Positions 51,226 through 60,512 of a DNA stretch of 64,000 nt are shown piece after piece. The stretch is from Cellulophaga sp. F20128 (GTDB lineage Bacteria > Bacteroidota > Bacteroidia > Flavobacteriales > Flavobacteriaceae). Each line of letters starts with the position of its first letter. The first letter of the stretch is position 1. A model generated the notes under the pieces. It did no database searches. It was not told the DNA's origin and saw nothing but the letters and a program-made list of their open reading frames with translations. Where the stretch lies: positions 62,001-126,000 of the forward strand of contig NZ_JALKBA010000010.1 of assembly GCF_023015805.1 (NCBI RefSeq), given 5' to 3'. The position numbers and the translations under genes are program-made.

Positions 51226-51732
51226 ATGAATAATATTAAAAAAGTATATATCGCAGGAGGATGTTTTTGGGGTATGGAAGACCTCTTTCGGGTGCGTCCA
51301 GGAATTAAAGATACCGAAGTAGGTTACCTTGGGGGAGAAAACGACGAACCAACCTATAAAAACCATCCCGGACATGCAGAGGGGATAGAATTAACCTATG
51401 ACCCTAGAGCAACTAATTTTAGAGAAATTCTAGATTATTTTTTTAGAATTCACAATCCAACAACCATGGACCAACAAGGGAACGACTTGGGTTCTAGTTA
51501 TAGGTCGGCCATATTTTTTCAGAATGAAGAAGAAAAAGCAATTGCCGAAGAAGTTATCAAAATCGTAGACGACTCCAATAGGTGGGAAGGTAAAATAGTA
51601 ACTACTTTAGAACCATACACACACTTTTGGGCTGCAGAACCGGAACATCAAGATTATTTGCTTAGAATACCAAATGGCTACACCTGTCATTTTGAAAGAT
51701 TTGGCACCTTTTTAAAAGAAAAAGCTTCTTAA
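51226..51732 (+). CDS. msrA: Peptide-methionine (S)-S-oxide reductase
   Basis: A 168-residue MsrA. The catalytic motif is GGCFWGMED with Cys13; [20 protein letters not shown] gives the substrate-binding region, [17 protein letters not shown] the conserved core. The second, recycling Cys is not in the usual C-terminal tail, but CHFERF (about Cys156) may serve. It repairs the S epimer of methionine sulfoxide in proteins, complementing msrB upstream. Followed after 32 bases by an aldo/keto reductase. Confidence 0.95.
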   Translation: MNNIKKVYIAGGCFWGMEDLFRVRPGIKDTEVGYLGGENDEPTYKNHPGHAEGIELTYDPRATNFREILDYFFRIHNPTTMDQQGNDLGSSYRSAIFFQNEEEKAIAEEVIKIVDDSNRWEGKIVTTLEPYTHFWAAEPEHQDYLLRIPNGYTCHFERFGTFLKEKAS

Positions 51733-51764
51733 AAAGGCAGAAGAGGAACCCATATTTTGAACCT

Positions 51765-52727
51765 ATGAACAACAACAGTAATATAGGATTTGGTACTGCC
51801 GCTATTGGTAGACCGCTGTATATAAACTTGAAACAAAATAAGGAAGCAGAAAAACCATTTTCATTAGCAGAATTTAAAGCCAACGGTATGCAAACCTTAG
51901 AAGATGCATACAACAACGGCATCCGTTGTTTTGATACTTCTCCAGGTTACGGCCTGGCAGAAGAATTGATGGTAACTTGGTTGGCTCATAAAAAAGACCC
52001 TTCCATAAGCGTGTCTACAAAATGGGGATATACCTATGTAGCAAATTTTGATCCTAAAGCAACTGTACACGAAATAAAAGAGCATTCGTTACAGAAGCTC
52101 AATGAACAATGGGCATATTCCAAAAAGCTAATGCCTTATCTAAAAGTGTATCAAATACATTCAGCTACCTTAGATACGGGGGTTTTAGAGAATGAAGCCG
52201 TTTTAAATCGTTTGCACCAGTTAAAAAAAGAAAACGGACTTATCATTGGTTTAACAACCACTGGAGCAAATCAAGTTGAGGTGCTTCAAAAAGCATTGGA
52301 CATCACTGTAGCTGGCGAACAATTGTTTCAATCTTTTCAATGTACTTTTAATATTTTAGATCAAAGTGTATTGCAGTGTAAAGAAGCTTTACAAGCCTTA
52401 CAAGGCTCATTGATCATCAAAGAAGCATTGGCAAACGGCCGTTTACTGCCAAATACAAGGTATTCAAAATACGAAGGCCTTTATGGTTTTTTAAAGGTGT
52501 TGGCGGCACAGTATTCCGTAGGTGTAGATGCCATTGCCCTGCGCTATTGTATGGATAGCTTTGTAGGGGCTACTATTTTAAGTGGAGCTACAAACAAAGG
52601 ACATCTTTTGGCTAATCTTGAAGCGCATACCTTTAGCTTAACGATACCAGAATTGGAAAAATTAAATGCATTTGGAAAAAGTTCCGAAGCCTACTGGAAA
52701 GAGCGCAAAGCATTGGCTTGGAATTAG
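51765..52727 (+). CDS. Aldo/keto reductase family protein
   Basis: A 320-residue (beta/alpha)8 oxidoreductase. GIRCFDTSPGYGLAEELM supplies the catalytic Asp and Tyr of the tetrad, SVSTKWGYTY the Lys, and YQIHSATLDT the His, so the active site is complete. Shape and motifs are near the sugar/galactose dehydrogenase-like AKR group. The substrate is unknown; the redox setting suggests carbonyl detoxification. Probably cotranscribed with msrA. Confidence 0.88.
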   Translation: MNNNSNIGFGTAAIGRPLYINLKQNKEAEKPFSLAEFKANGMQTLEDAYNNGIRCFDTSPGYGLAEELMVTWLAHKKDPSISVSTKWGYTYVANFDPKATVHEIKEHSLQKLNEQWAYSKKLMPYLKVYQIHSATLDTGVLENEAVLNRLHQLKKENGLIIGLTTTGANQVEVLQKALDITVAGEQLFQSFQCTFNILDQSVLQCKEALQALQGSLIIKEALANGRLLPNTRYSKYEGLYGFLKVLAAQYSVGVDAIALRYCMDSFVGATILSGATNKGHLLANLEAHTFSLTIPELEKLNAFGKSSEAYWKERKALAWN

Positions 52728-52841
52728 AATCCATATAAAACCACTACTTTATCCCATAGGATGGCGTTTACAAGGCCATAAGCGCTATGCAGTAGTTATT
52801 GATATTGAAATAGAGATACAAATACACTAAAACAGTTTATT

Positions 52842-53123
52842 ATGAAGGCAATTTGGAACAATCAAATTTTAGCAGAAAGTGATGCCACAGTGGTGATAGA
52901 AGGAAATCATTATTTTCCAATAGAAAGTATAAAGAAAGAATATTTTAAATCTAGTGATATGCACACCCATTGTCCATGGAAAGGACAGGCATCTTATTAC
53001 ACTTTGGATGTGGATGGGAAAACCAATGAGGATGCAGCTTGGTATTACCAAGAACCATCGGCCCTAGCAAAAGGAATAAAAGATCACCTTGCTTTTTGGC
53101 GTGGGGTAACTATCATAGACTAA
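52842..53123 (+). CDS. DUF427 domain protein
   Basis: A 93-residue protein consisting of one DUF427 domain: ILAESDATVVIEGNHYFPIE, then HTHCPWKGQASYYTLDVDGK and AWYYQEPSALAKGIKDHLAF. The HCPWKG block is the family hallmark. Members are small and often sit near oxidoreductases; no reaction is proven. It is 115 bases downstream of the AKR gene and 28 upstream of the MsrA-like gene. Confidence 0.88.
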   Translation: MKAIWNNQILAESDATVVIEGNHYFPIESIKKEYFKSSDMHTHCPWKGQASYYTLDVDGKTNEDAAWYYQEPSALAKGIKDHLAFWRGVTIID

Positions 53124-53150
53124 TAGATAATGAATAAGCATACCTTATAA

Positions 53151-53687
53151 TTGAAAAACGTAAAAAAAATAGGATTTGGAGGTGGTTGCCATTGGTGTAC
53201 CGAAGCAGTTTTTCAAATATTGAAAGGTGTTCACACGGTAGAACAAGGATGGATCGCTTCAGAAGGAGATGCATGTGCGTTTTCGGAGGCGGTTATTGTT
53301 ACCTATGACGCCACTGAAATTTCACTAGATATTTTAATTGCAGTGCATGTACATACCCATAAAAGTACGGCTAGCCATAGTATGCGTAAAAAATACCGTT
53401 CTGCAATCTATTATTTTAGAGGGGAAGATGTTGTTCCTATAAATCAAGCGTTAACAAGCTTACAAGTAACAATTCATGAGCAATTAATTATTCAAGTTTT
53501 ACCATTTAAAAGCTTTCAGGCATCACAAGAAGCCCTACAAAATTACTATAAAAAAGATCCGCAAAAACCATTCTGCGAAAAGTATATCGACCCAAAACTT
53601 ATCCATATCCTACAAAAATTTTCTAACTTCACTAAAAAAGAAGAAACAAAACATTTAATTGAGACGGAGCAATGCAAACAAAACTGA
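53151..53687 (+). CDS. Peptide-methionine (S)-S-oxide reductase-like protein, divergent paralog
   Basis: A 178-residue MsrA paralog whose active site is GGCHWCTE (Cys13, Cys16) instead of GGCFW; the aromatic residue behind the catalytic Cys is His, but Trp15 and the Glu are kept. [10 protein letters not shown] and the [15 protein letters not shown] tail match MsrA. It starts with TTG (53151); no ATG is suitable. The end overlaps the next gene by 16 bases, so translation is coupled. It may use a different substrate or a second Cys for recycling. Confidence 0.85.
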   Translation: MKNVKKIGFGGGCHWCTEAVFQILKGVHTVEQGWIASEGDACAFSEAVIVTYDATEISLDILIAVHVHTHKSTASHSMRKKYRSAIYYFRGEDVVPINQALTSLQVTIHEQLIIQVLPFKSFQASQEALQNYYKKDPQKPFCEKYIDPKLIHILQKFSNFTKKEETKHLIETEQCKQN

Positions 53688-54892
53688 AAATAAAAAACAG
53701 AAAAGGGATTGCGCTACACGCACATTTGGAAGTGCCTGCCAATCAAAAGCCATTACAATTTGCCATATTTGCACATTGTTTTACATGCAATAGTACCTTA
53801 AATGCGGTAAAAAACATTAGTAGGGCGTTGACCAAACACGGTTTTGGAGTATTACGGTTCGATTTTACAGGATTAGGAAGAAGTGAGGGTGACTTTTCAG
53901 AAAGTCATTTTTCAGCGAATATTAGCGATTTATTAGATGTGAGTAAGTACTTGGAGGAGCATTATAAAGCCCCGGGACTTATAATAGGTCATTCCCTAGG
54001 AGGTGCAGCAGCTATTGTTGCTGCTTCAAAGCTAGACAATATAAAGGCTGTTGCTACTATTGGGGCGCCAGCAACGTCGGATCACGTAACGCATTTGTTT
54101 TCCCATAGTGTTGAGGAAGTACAAGACAAAGGTGAAGTTGAGGTACATATCGGAGGCCGTCCATTCACTATAAATCAGGAATTTGTGGCCAATTTTAGTA
54201 AAACAGATTTACCTGAAATAACTAAGAATTTACGGAAACCTCTATTAATTATGCATGCTCCGTTTGACCAAGTTGTTGGGATTGAAAATGCACATAAATT
54301 GTATACGGGCGCACATCACCCCAAAAGTTTTGTCAGTCTTGATCAGGCTGATCATTTACTGAGCAATACTCAAGATAGTGTATATGCTGGGACAATGATT
54401 GGTACTTGGGCACAACGCTATTTTCCGGTACAGGATAACGAAATGTTACAACCAGAAGGCGAACAATTGGTAGCCCACTTAGATATCATAGAAAATAACT
54501 TTACCACGCAAATTCAAACTAAAAAACATAGTTTTATTGCAGACGAACCCAATAGTATTGGAGGAGATGATTTTGGACCATCGCCTTATGAATACCTTAA
54601 CGCGGCAATAGCGAGTTGTACAGTAATGACCTTGAAAATGTATGCAGAACGTAAAAAATGGGACTTACAAGAAGTCTTTGTTTACATTTCGCACGCTCGG
54701 AAGCATAGTGATGAACTCCAACTGGATGTAGAGAAACCAGGGTACCTTGATCATATTTCAAAAAAATTAAAATTTGTCGGGAATCTTGACGAGGCACAAA
54801 AAACACGTTTAAAAGAAATTGCTTCAAGGTGTCCTGTACATAAAACAGTGGCAGGAAAAGTGATTTTTGACACTGAAATTTTAAACTCATAA
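53672..54892 (+). CDS. Bifunctional alpha/beta hydrolase-OsmC fusion protein
   Basis: A 406-residue fusion. Residues 1-260 are an alpha/beta hydrolase: [37 protein letters not shown] (Ser108) and DQADHLLSN (His). Residues 270-406 are an OsmC-like domain with the two redox cysteines of peroxiredoxin-like OsmC, in [12 protein letters not shown] and SRCPVHKTV. OsmC proteins reduce organic hydroperoxides with these two cysteines. Such fusions are known in Bacteroidota and suggest coupling of ester hydrolysis with hydroperoxide removal. Confidence 0.92.
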   Translation: MQTKLKIKNRKGIALHAHLEVPANQKPLQFAIFAHCFTCNSTLNAVKNISRALTKHGFGVLRFDFTGLGRSEGDFSESHFSANISDLLDVSKYLEEHYKAPGLIIGHSLGGAAAIVAASKLDNIKAVATIGAPATSDHVTHLFSHSVEEVQDKGEVEVHIGGRPFTINQEFVANFSKTDLPEITKNLRKPLLIMHAPFDQVVGIENAHKLYTGAHHPKSFVSLDQADHLLSNTQDSVYAGTMIGTWAQRYFPVQDNEMLQPEGEQLVAHLDIIENNFTTQIQTKKHSFIADEPNSIGGDDFGPSPYEYLNAAIASCTVMTLKMYAERKKWDLQEVFVYISHARKHSDELQLDVEKPGYLDHISKKLKFVGNLDEAQKTRLKEIASRCPVHKTVAGKVIFDTEILNS

Positions 54893-54896
54893 AACT

Positions 54897-56048
54897 TTGA
54901 AAACACAAATTTACCAGCGGTTTAAAGAAGTGAGGTTGCAAACGGAACAATTGTGTAGTCCCTTAGAAATTGAAGATTATTCGGTGCAGCCCATTCCAGA
55001 TGTTTCGCCACCCAAATGGCATTTGGCACACAGTACTTGGTTTTTTGAAGCCTTTATACTTCAGGAATACAAAGGAGGTTACACGGTTTTTAATGATGAT
55101 TATGCCTATCTCTTTAATAGTTACTACAACAATGCAGGAAAACGTGTATTACGTCCTAATAGGGGGTTAATGACAAGACCTACAGTACAAAAAGTGCTTG
55201 AGTATAGGGCCTATGTTACGGAACAAATTTTGGGTTTGTTGGAGGTAAACGCTTCTTTAGAAGTCCTTGAATTATTGGAAATTGGTATTAATCATGAGCA
55301 GCAACATCAAGAGTTGTTGGCGTATGATATAAAATATATTTTAGGCCATCAACCTACATTTCCTTCGTTTGCCACAGCAGCACATCTTACAAAAGAAACC
55401 CATAACCAAGGTTTTAATACCATTGCTGAGGGGGTTTATGAAATTGGTCATAAGGACACCAATTTTTGTTTTGATAATGAATTGGGGGTACATAAAGTGT
55501 ATCTAAATGCTTTCCAAATTTCAAATGCATTGGTAACCAATGCAGAATATATCGCATTTATAGAGGATGGCGGCTATTCTAATTTTAACCTATGGCATGC
55601 TGAAGGTTGGGACTTTATCAAGCAAAAAAATATTGAGAGCCCTATGTATTGGTATACCATAGATGACCAATGGCACTATTACAACTATAATGGCTTGCAG
55701 GCTGTAGATCTAGAATTGCCCGTTATGCACCTTAGTTATTATGAGGCCTTTGCTTATGCAGAATGGAAAGGAATGCGTTTGCCTACAGAATTTGAGTGGG
55801 AAATAGCATCTAAAAACCTAGATTGGGGACAATTGTGGGAATGGACATCAAGCGCGTACCAACCCTATCCTAATTTTAAAAAGGCCCCTGGGGCCTTGGG
55901 CGAATACAACGGAAAGTTTATGGTAAGTCAGCAAGTATTGCGCGGTGCTTCTGTTGCAACACCACATAATCACAGTAGAAACACCTATAGAAATTTTTTT
56001 CATCCCAGTTTGCGATGGATGTTTTCAGGAATTAGACTAGTAAAATAA
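54897..56048 (+). CDS. egtB: Ergothioneine biosynthesis sulfoxide synthase EgtB
   Basis: A 383-residue non-heme iron enzyme that joins a thiol (Cys or gamma-glutamyl-Cys) and oxygen to trimethyl-histidine (hercynine). The DinB-like N domain has the iron ligands WHLAHSTWFFE (His45) and HEQQHQE (His133, His137). The C-terminal FGE-sulfatase-like domain has MRLPTEFEWEIAS, WEWTSSAYQPYP and GGAS/NFFHPSLRWMFSGIRL. The start is TTG (54897). It is followed after two bases by egtD. The donor, and therefore whether the end product is ergothioneine or a relative, cannot be told. Confidence 0.93.
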   Translation: MKTQIYQRFKEVRLQTEQLCSPLEIEDYSVQPIPDVSPPKWHLAHSTWFFEAFILQEYKGGYTVFNDDYAYLFNSYYNNAGKRVLRPNRGLMTRPTVQKVLEYRAYVTEQILGLLEVNASLEVLELLEIGINHEQQHQELLAYDIKYILGHQPTFPSFATAAHLTKETHNQGFNTIAEGVYEIGHKDTNFCFDNELGVHKVYLNAFQISNALVTNAEYIAFIEDGGYSNFNLWHAEGWDFIKQKNIESPMYWYTIDDQWHYYNYNGLQAVDLELPVMHLSYYEAFAYAEWKGMRLPTEFEWEIASKNLDWGQLWEWTSSAYQPYPNFKKAPGALGEYNGKFMVSQQVLRGASVATPHNHSRNTYRNFFHPSLRWMFSGIRLVK

Positions 56049-56050
56049 AT

Positions 56051-56992
56051 ATGGATCAACAATTCGCCAAGGATATTGTAGAAGGACTTTCTACAGCTAA
56101 AAAACGGTTATCATCAAAGTATTTTTACGATGCTGCTGGGAGTAAAATCTTTCAGGAGATTATGAATATGCCGGAATACTATTTAACAGATAGTGAATTT
56201 GAAATACTTTCGCTTCAAGGCAAACAAATTATTGAGGCTGTTCAGTTTAAGGAGCCATTTAATATTATAGAATTAGGAGCTGGCGACGGGTTTAAGACCT
56301 TTAAATTGTTAGAATATCTCGTACATGCTAAAATTGATTTTCATTATGTGCCTATAGATATCTCACAAGGTGCAATGGATAGCTTGCTAGAAAAGTTGCA
56401 TCAAAAGCTTCCAAACCTGTCCATTCATCCTCGGGTAGGAGACTATTTTGAGATTTTAAATACAGAGAATATAAATACAGATATTCCAAGTTTACTCCTG
56501 TTTTTAGGTAGTAATATTGGCAATTATGGTAATTTGGATGCCATTGGGTTATTGCAGCATTTTGGTGCGGGAATGAAAAAAAATGACAAACTCTTAATGG
56601 GTGTCGATTTGATGAAGAACCCTAGAACAATTCAATATGCCTATGATGACCGTCATGGCATTACCAAACGTTTTAATATCAATCTACTTCTACGTATTAA
56701 TCGTGAATTGGAAGGTGATTTTAAAGTAGACGATTTTGATTTTTATTGTCATTACAATCCTATTACTGGTGAAGTTAGGAGTTATTTGATTAGTTTGCGT
56801 AAACAGACCGTTCATTTAAAAAAGATAGGTAAAAGCTTTAATTTTGATTATAATGAGCTTATTTGGACCGAACTTTCTAAAAAATATGCTTTAGAGGAAA
56901 TAGAAAACTTGGCAGAAAATAGTGGCTTTAAAGTTGAAAAGCATTTTTTAGATTGCAAACACCATTTTACAGATACCCTATTAATTAAATAA
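56051..56992 (+). CDS. egtD: L-histidine N-alpha-methyltransferase EgtD
   Basis: A 313-residue SAM-dependent methyltransferase of the EgtD family, which trimethylates histidine to hercynine. FYDAAGSKIFQEIMNMPEYYLTDSE is the family start (written in part), NIIELGAGDGFKTFKLL (residues 71-87) the SAM-binding motif I, LLFLGSNIGNYGN the next block and MGVDLMKNPRTIQYAYDD the region near the substrate. It is coupled to egtB with two bases in between. No EgtC or EgtE gene is adjacent, so the last step must be done elsewhere. Confidence 0.93.
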   Translation: MDQQFAKDIVEGLSTAKKRLSSKYFYDAAGSKIFQEIMNMPEYYLTDSEFEILSLQGKQIIEAVQFKEPFNIIELGAGDGFKTFKLLEYLVHAKIDFHYVPIDISQGAMDSLLEKLHQKLPNLSIHPRVGDYFEILNTENINTDIPSLLLFLGSNIGNYGNLDAIGLLQHFGAGMKKNDKLLMGVDLMKNPRTIQYAYDDRHGITKRFNINLLLRINRELEGDFKVDDFDFYCHYNPITGEVRSYLISLRKQTVHLKKIGKSFNFDYNELIWTELSKKYALEEIENLAENSGFKVEKHFLDCKHHFTDTLLIK

Positions 56993-57303
56993 GGTGTCCA
57001 TAAAATAAACATAGGTAAGTGTATGAAGAATATACGAAGCATGCCAAAAATGATGAAGAGATCGTAGTTGAATGTGCAAAACTAAGAACCTATGCCTATA
57101 AAGGGGATTAGGAAGCTATTTTAAATGTCTAAAATCATAGGTGTTCTAGTGTTTTTTTAGGATGTAACTATTTTATCGTCTATTTGTTAAGGAAGTTCGT
57201 GTAAATTAGCAAATGGTGTATGTGGTTAAAAGGGAGGCAGTAAACACTAGTTTTTAAAGAATAAATTACTTTTTATTTAAGCTAAATGGAGGAAGAAAAA
57301 TTA

Positions 57304-58368
57304 ATGTCTAAAAAGAAGCCTGCTTACCCAGTAAGTGTGCACTTAGATGCCTATTTAAAACATTACAATAGAAAGACAGAAATACCTATTTTTTATGATG
57401 ATTTACTCCGGTTTTCAGGATCAGTTGTGGTGTATGATTCAAAGGAAGTAGATACCTTATGGGTACGTGTGTATTATTCTGAATATGAAAGGGAAGAGAT
57501 TGATGTAAGCTTAAAAAAAGTGTATTCCTTACTGCATTCCGATGGTAGTGATTACATCAATCAATATTTAAATATAGATGCGGTTGATTTCTGTACTTTT
57601 GGAAATTCTAAACCTTTTCGAATAAAAGTAAGGAATATCCTAAATGATAACTTTACGTATTTCTATATTAAAAAAACAGATGCCTCTAGAATTTACGGTT
57701 TAGAGCTAGAGCATATGTTATCGCCTTACAATCTCAATTTCTTAGTGTATAAGGATACCCTAATTGAAGAACATATAGCAGGTATACCCGGAGATGTTTT
57801 TATTAAAGAGATGTTACCCAATTGTTCTGAGCGTGAAAAATCACAATTGGCTAAGGAATTTGTAAAGTTTAATGAACGTTGTATGATTCGCTTGTTGGGT
57901 GATATGCGTTCCTATAACTATGTAATTGTACCGGTGCATGATTTTGATCATGTGGTTTATCGGATACGTGCCATAGATTTTGATCAGCAATGTTTTGAAG
58001 GAAAGCTTAAAGTGTACCGCCCTCAATTTTTTAAAGAAAACTATCAGATGGTAGAATTAGTGAGGAGTAAATTACTGGTTAGTTCTGTAGATCAATACAA
58101 ATTAGAGGAGCGATCTATTGTTGCCAAAAGAATTCTTAGTTCTGGGAATAGAATAAAAAAATTGAGAAATATTTGTAAAAAAGATACGATTTCTACCCCA
58201 GAAAATATAAAAATGCTTCGTGAACATATCTATGACCTTACTCTTGATATGCAATTTAAAAAATGTAAAACGATGGGAAGAGTTTTAGATTTGGCCTTAG
58301 ATTTTGTAAAAAGAAATTATGAAAACATTAGTATGAAACAAATTATAGAAAATAAGATTAAATTGTAA
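57304..58368 (+). CDS. Conserved unknown protein, possibly kinase-like fold
   Basis: A protein of about 354 residues. A clear GGAGGAAG (57288-57295) lies eight bases before the ATG at 57304, unusual for this genome, and decides the start over the ATG at 57286. The N-terminal 100 residues (YDDLLRFSGSVVVYDSKEVD) are family-specific. Further on, IEEHIAGIPGDVFI, RLLGDMRSYNYVIVPVHDFD and YRIRAIDFDQQ are spaced somewhat like the lobes and DFD/metal motif of aminoglycoside- or lipopolysaccharide-kinase-like folds; this is inference. No membrane segments. Confidence 0.7.
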   Translation: MSKKKPAYPVSVHLDAYLKHYNRKTEIPIFYDDLLRFSGSVVVYDSKEVDTLWVRVYYSEYEREEIDVSLKKVYSLLHSDGSDYINQYLNIDAVDFCTFGNSKPFRIKVRNILNDNFTYFYIKKTDASRIYGLELEHMLSPYNLNFLVYKDTLIEEHIAGIPGDVFIKEMLPNCSEREKSQLAKEFVKFNERCMIRLLGDMRSYNYVIVPVHDFDHVVYRIRAIDFDQQCFEGKLKVYRPQFFKENYQMVELVRSKLLVSSVDQYKLEERSIVAKRILSSGNRIKKLRNICKKDTISTPENIKMLREHIYDLTLDMQFKKCKTMGRVLDLALDFVKRNYENISMKQIIENKIKL

Positions 58369-58566
58369 GCAGAACCTGGTAAGGTATTGATTTTAAGTGG
58401 TAAGAACGAAATAAAAATAACATGTACCAATTGCCAAGTAAAAACCACTAAATAAAAATTGCCAAGTCTATAGTTTTAAGGATGAAGCTGAAAGACTTTC
58501 AGTGTCTAATTTTTTGTGAATGTTTTTTTGTTTATTTGATGCTTTGGACTCCAAGTTTAGTTTTTT

Positions 58567-58633
58567 CAACTATCAACTATCAACTATCAACTATCAACTA
58601 TCAACTATCAACTATCAACTATCAACTATCAAC
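58567..58633. repeat. Heptamer tandem repeat CAACTAT, about 9.6 copies
   Basis: Sixty-seven bases of perfect CAACTAT units between two convergent genes, five bases past the stop of the nucleoid-associated protein gene. No palindromes or spacers, hence not CRISPR. Perfect units suggest recent slippage. Confidence 0.93.
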
Positions 58634-58638
58634 CAAAT

Positions 58639-59697
58639 TTAGCTTTTCTCTTCCTTGTTAAAATAGACAAGATAATAATACATTTGTCGTTCTTCGTCCC
58701 ATCCTTTTTCCACAAATTTTTGAGCAGATTCAGGATTAATAAAATCCATTTTTATTTGAATGTTCGTGTCTAAATTGATAACATTTTTTATCTTTTTACG
58801 AGCATCGGAAACCGCTTTATTAGCGATATTAAAGTTAGATACATCTTCAACACTATACTTGGGTCCTTTTTCTACCTTGTAATTTTTAAATTCTGGTATT
58901 AGCTCAGGATTGTCCATTACTTCGTTAAGAAAGACAGACTCTTCAAAGGCATCATTTTTCGCAAAATGATTTACAGCTTTATTCATAAATAGTACTTCTT
59001 GCTGTTTGTCTTCAGCAGGGAGAACTACATCCTTAGCAAAATTTTGACAAAATTTCAAGTAATTTTTAGTGTAAAAAGTTTCATCAGCTAAGGCATCTAC
59101 CCCTAGAAAATTTTCCAGCCAGTATTTTGTGTCGTATCGGTTGCTATCTACAGACAACACTTTATATCCTTCTTCCTTATTGGAATTGAAAATTAAACAG
59201 CCTTTATCCAGCTTGTTTACATTAATACCTTGCAGAATGTTAATGTCCATATTTTCTCCATTTTCATTTAATTGAAGAAAATCATGTTTTAACTCACTTT
59301 TAAAGATACCTATAGCATCGGTTTTCTTATTGTCTAATAATAGATCTGTTAAGTACGTAACATATAACTCTCCACTTTTTATATGTGGGTGATTGGACTG
59401 TTCAAACAAATGAGTCGCTATTTTTTTTGAATTTGCATGACAGCTTTCTGGGGCTTCAAAAATAGCCATAGCTATTTGGTATAATTCGTTAAACTCAACG
59501 TCTACTTCATTAGAAAATTTAAAATAATTCTCTTCTTTTTCCCGAAAAGGTTTAAAAAAATACTCTTTTAATAATCCCGTAGTTTCATCATTTAAAGCAT
59601 ATGGTTGGTTCGATAAAAATGCACCTTCGCCTTTATTTTTATTACCGATACGGTGTATAGAAATGCTTTCAATTTGAGTAGAGTATAAATTAATCAT
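58639..59697 (-). CDS. Nucleoid-associated protein, NdpA/YejK family
   Basis: A 352-residue protein of the 37-kDa nucleoid-associated family. MINLYSTQIESISIHRIGNK is the usual start, SGELYVTYLTDLLLDNKKTDAIGIFKSELK lies in the middle and YDTKYWLENFLGVDAL, with FCQNFAKDVV, are its conserved blocks. These proteins bind DNA or its complexes with little sequence preference. Length is typical. The perfect heptamer repeat follows directly after the stop. Confidence 0.88.
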   Translation of the reverse strand: MINLYSTQIESISIHRIGNKNKGEGAFLSNQPYALNDETTGLLKEYFFKPFREKEENYFKFSNEVDVEFNELYQIAMAIFEAPESCHANSKKIATHLFEQSNHPHIKSGELYVTYLTDLLLDNKKTDAIGIFKSELKHDFLQLNENGENMDINILQGINVNKLDKGCLIFNSNKEEGYKVLSVDSNRYDTKYWLENFLGVDALADETFYTKNYLKFCQNFAKDVVLPAEDKQQEVLFMNKAVNHFAKNDAFEESVFLNEVMDNPELIPEFKNYKVEKGPKYSVEDVSNFNIANKAVSDARKKIKNVINLDTNIQIKMDFINPESAQKFVEKGWDEERQMYYYLVYFNKEEKS

Positions 59698-59744
59698 ATA
59701 GAAGAAGTGTATGTTTTAATAAGGTGCGTAAATATAATTTTTAT

Positions 59745-60245
59745 TTAGTTCCAATTTTCATCAAAATCTAAATCGTCATAACTTTCAAAAGAATCGTCCA
59801 ACTCTTCCTCAGAATCATCGGCTTCAAAGTTTTTTTCAGGTGGACTATCAGGTAATTCCCCAAAACTAAAAAGGATGTTGGGGTAGGCCTTACCTTCATC
59901 ATTATCTTCTATGTCTGCTAATTCAACAAAAAATGTCCACATACTTAAAAAGTCGTACACATAAATAAGCTTTGGTGTATTCTCAGTTAAAATATCTTCC
60001 AACAACACTTCGTTCATCAACCGAACATCGGAAATCCCATTTTCACTCATATCAAAAAGAGCAATTTCTTGGTCTTGGTTCCACTCTTCATCACAGGTGT
60101 AAAAGGAAGCCATTTCACTACCTAAAAAACCAAAAGCTTGGGTGATGGTGTTGTGAAAATCTTCTAAGGTGTTTTGAGCTTCTATCTCAACATCTCTAAA
60201 TACGTCATCTTTGGCATCTAAGATGATTCTAATTTTATAAATCAT
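59745..60245 (-). CDS. Plasmid pRiA4b ORF-3-like protein
   Basis: A 166-residue protein with the pRiA4b ORF-3-like fold: MIYKIRIILDAKDDVFRDVE, LEDFHNTITQAFGFLGSEMASFY, WNQDQEIALFDM and LIYVYDFLSMWTFFVELADIE. The C-terminal 35 residues are nearly all acidic (DDSEEELDDSFESYDDLDFD). Databases often label such proteins IS1096 passenger TnpR, but this is not a transposase and no insertion sequence is seen. Role unknown; it follows the nucleoid-protein gene's start by about 50 bases on the same strand. Confidence 0.85.
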   Translation of the reverse strand: MIYKIRIILDAKDDVFRDVEIEAQNTLEDFHNTITQAFGFLGSEMASFYTCDEEWNQDQEIALFDMSENGISDVRLMNEVLLEDILTENTPKLIYVYDFLSMWTFFVELADIEDNDEGKAYPNILFSFGELPDSPPEKNFEADDSEEELDDSFESYDDLDFDENWN

Positions 60246-60512
60246 TTCTTTTCAAATATTGCAAGTGGGCAAAGTTACAAAGTTTTAATCCTTTCTCACA
60301 GTATTAACGATTACAAATAAGTTAAAAAATGCAACAACGGCATAAAGTCTTTTAACTGATGTAGATCGGATAAATTACAGCGGAACTTTCGGGAAATTCA
60401 AAACAGAATAACTTGCTATTAGTAACACGGCTTAAAGTAATATTCCAAGAGCTGTTTGGGTTATACTGGGAGGTACAAGTTACGCATCCGCCAATACCAT
60501 AGTGCCTAAATT

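Noticed and set aside
58567-58633. CRISPR array
   Set aside because: Units are seven bases without spacers; a simple tandem repeat. No cas genes are present.
59745-60245. Transposon resolvase or IS1096 passenger
   Set aside because: The database label of this family is misleading; no resolvase residues, inverted repeats or transposase are nearby.
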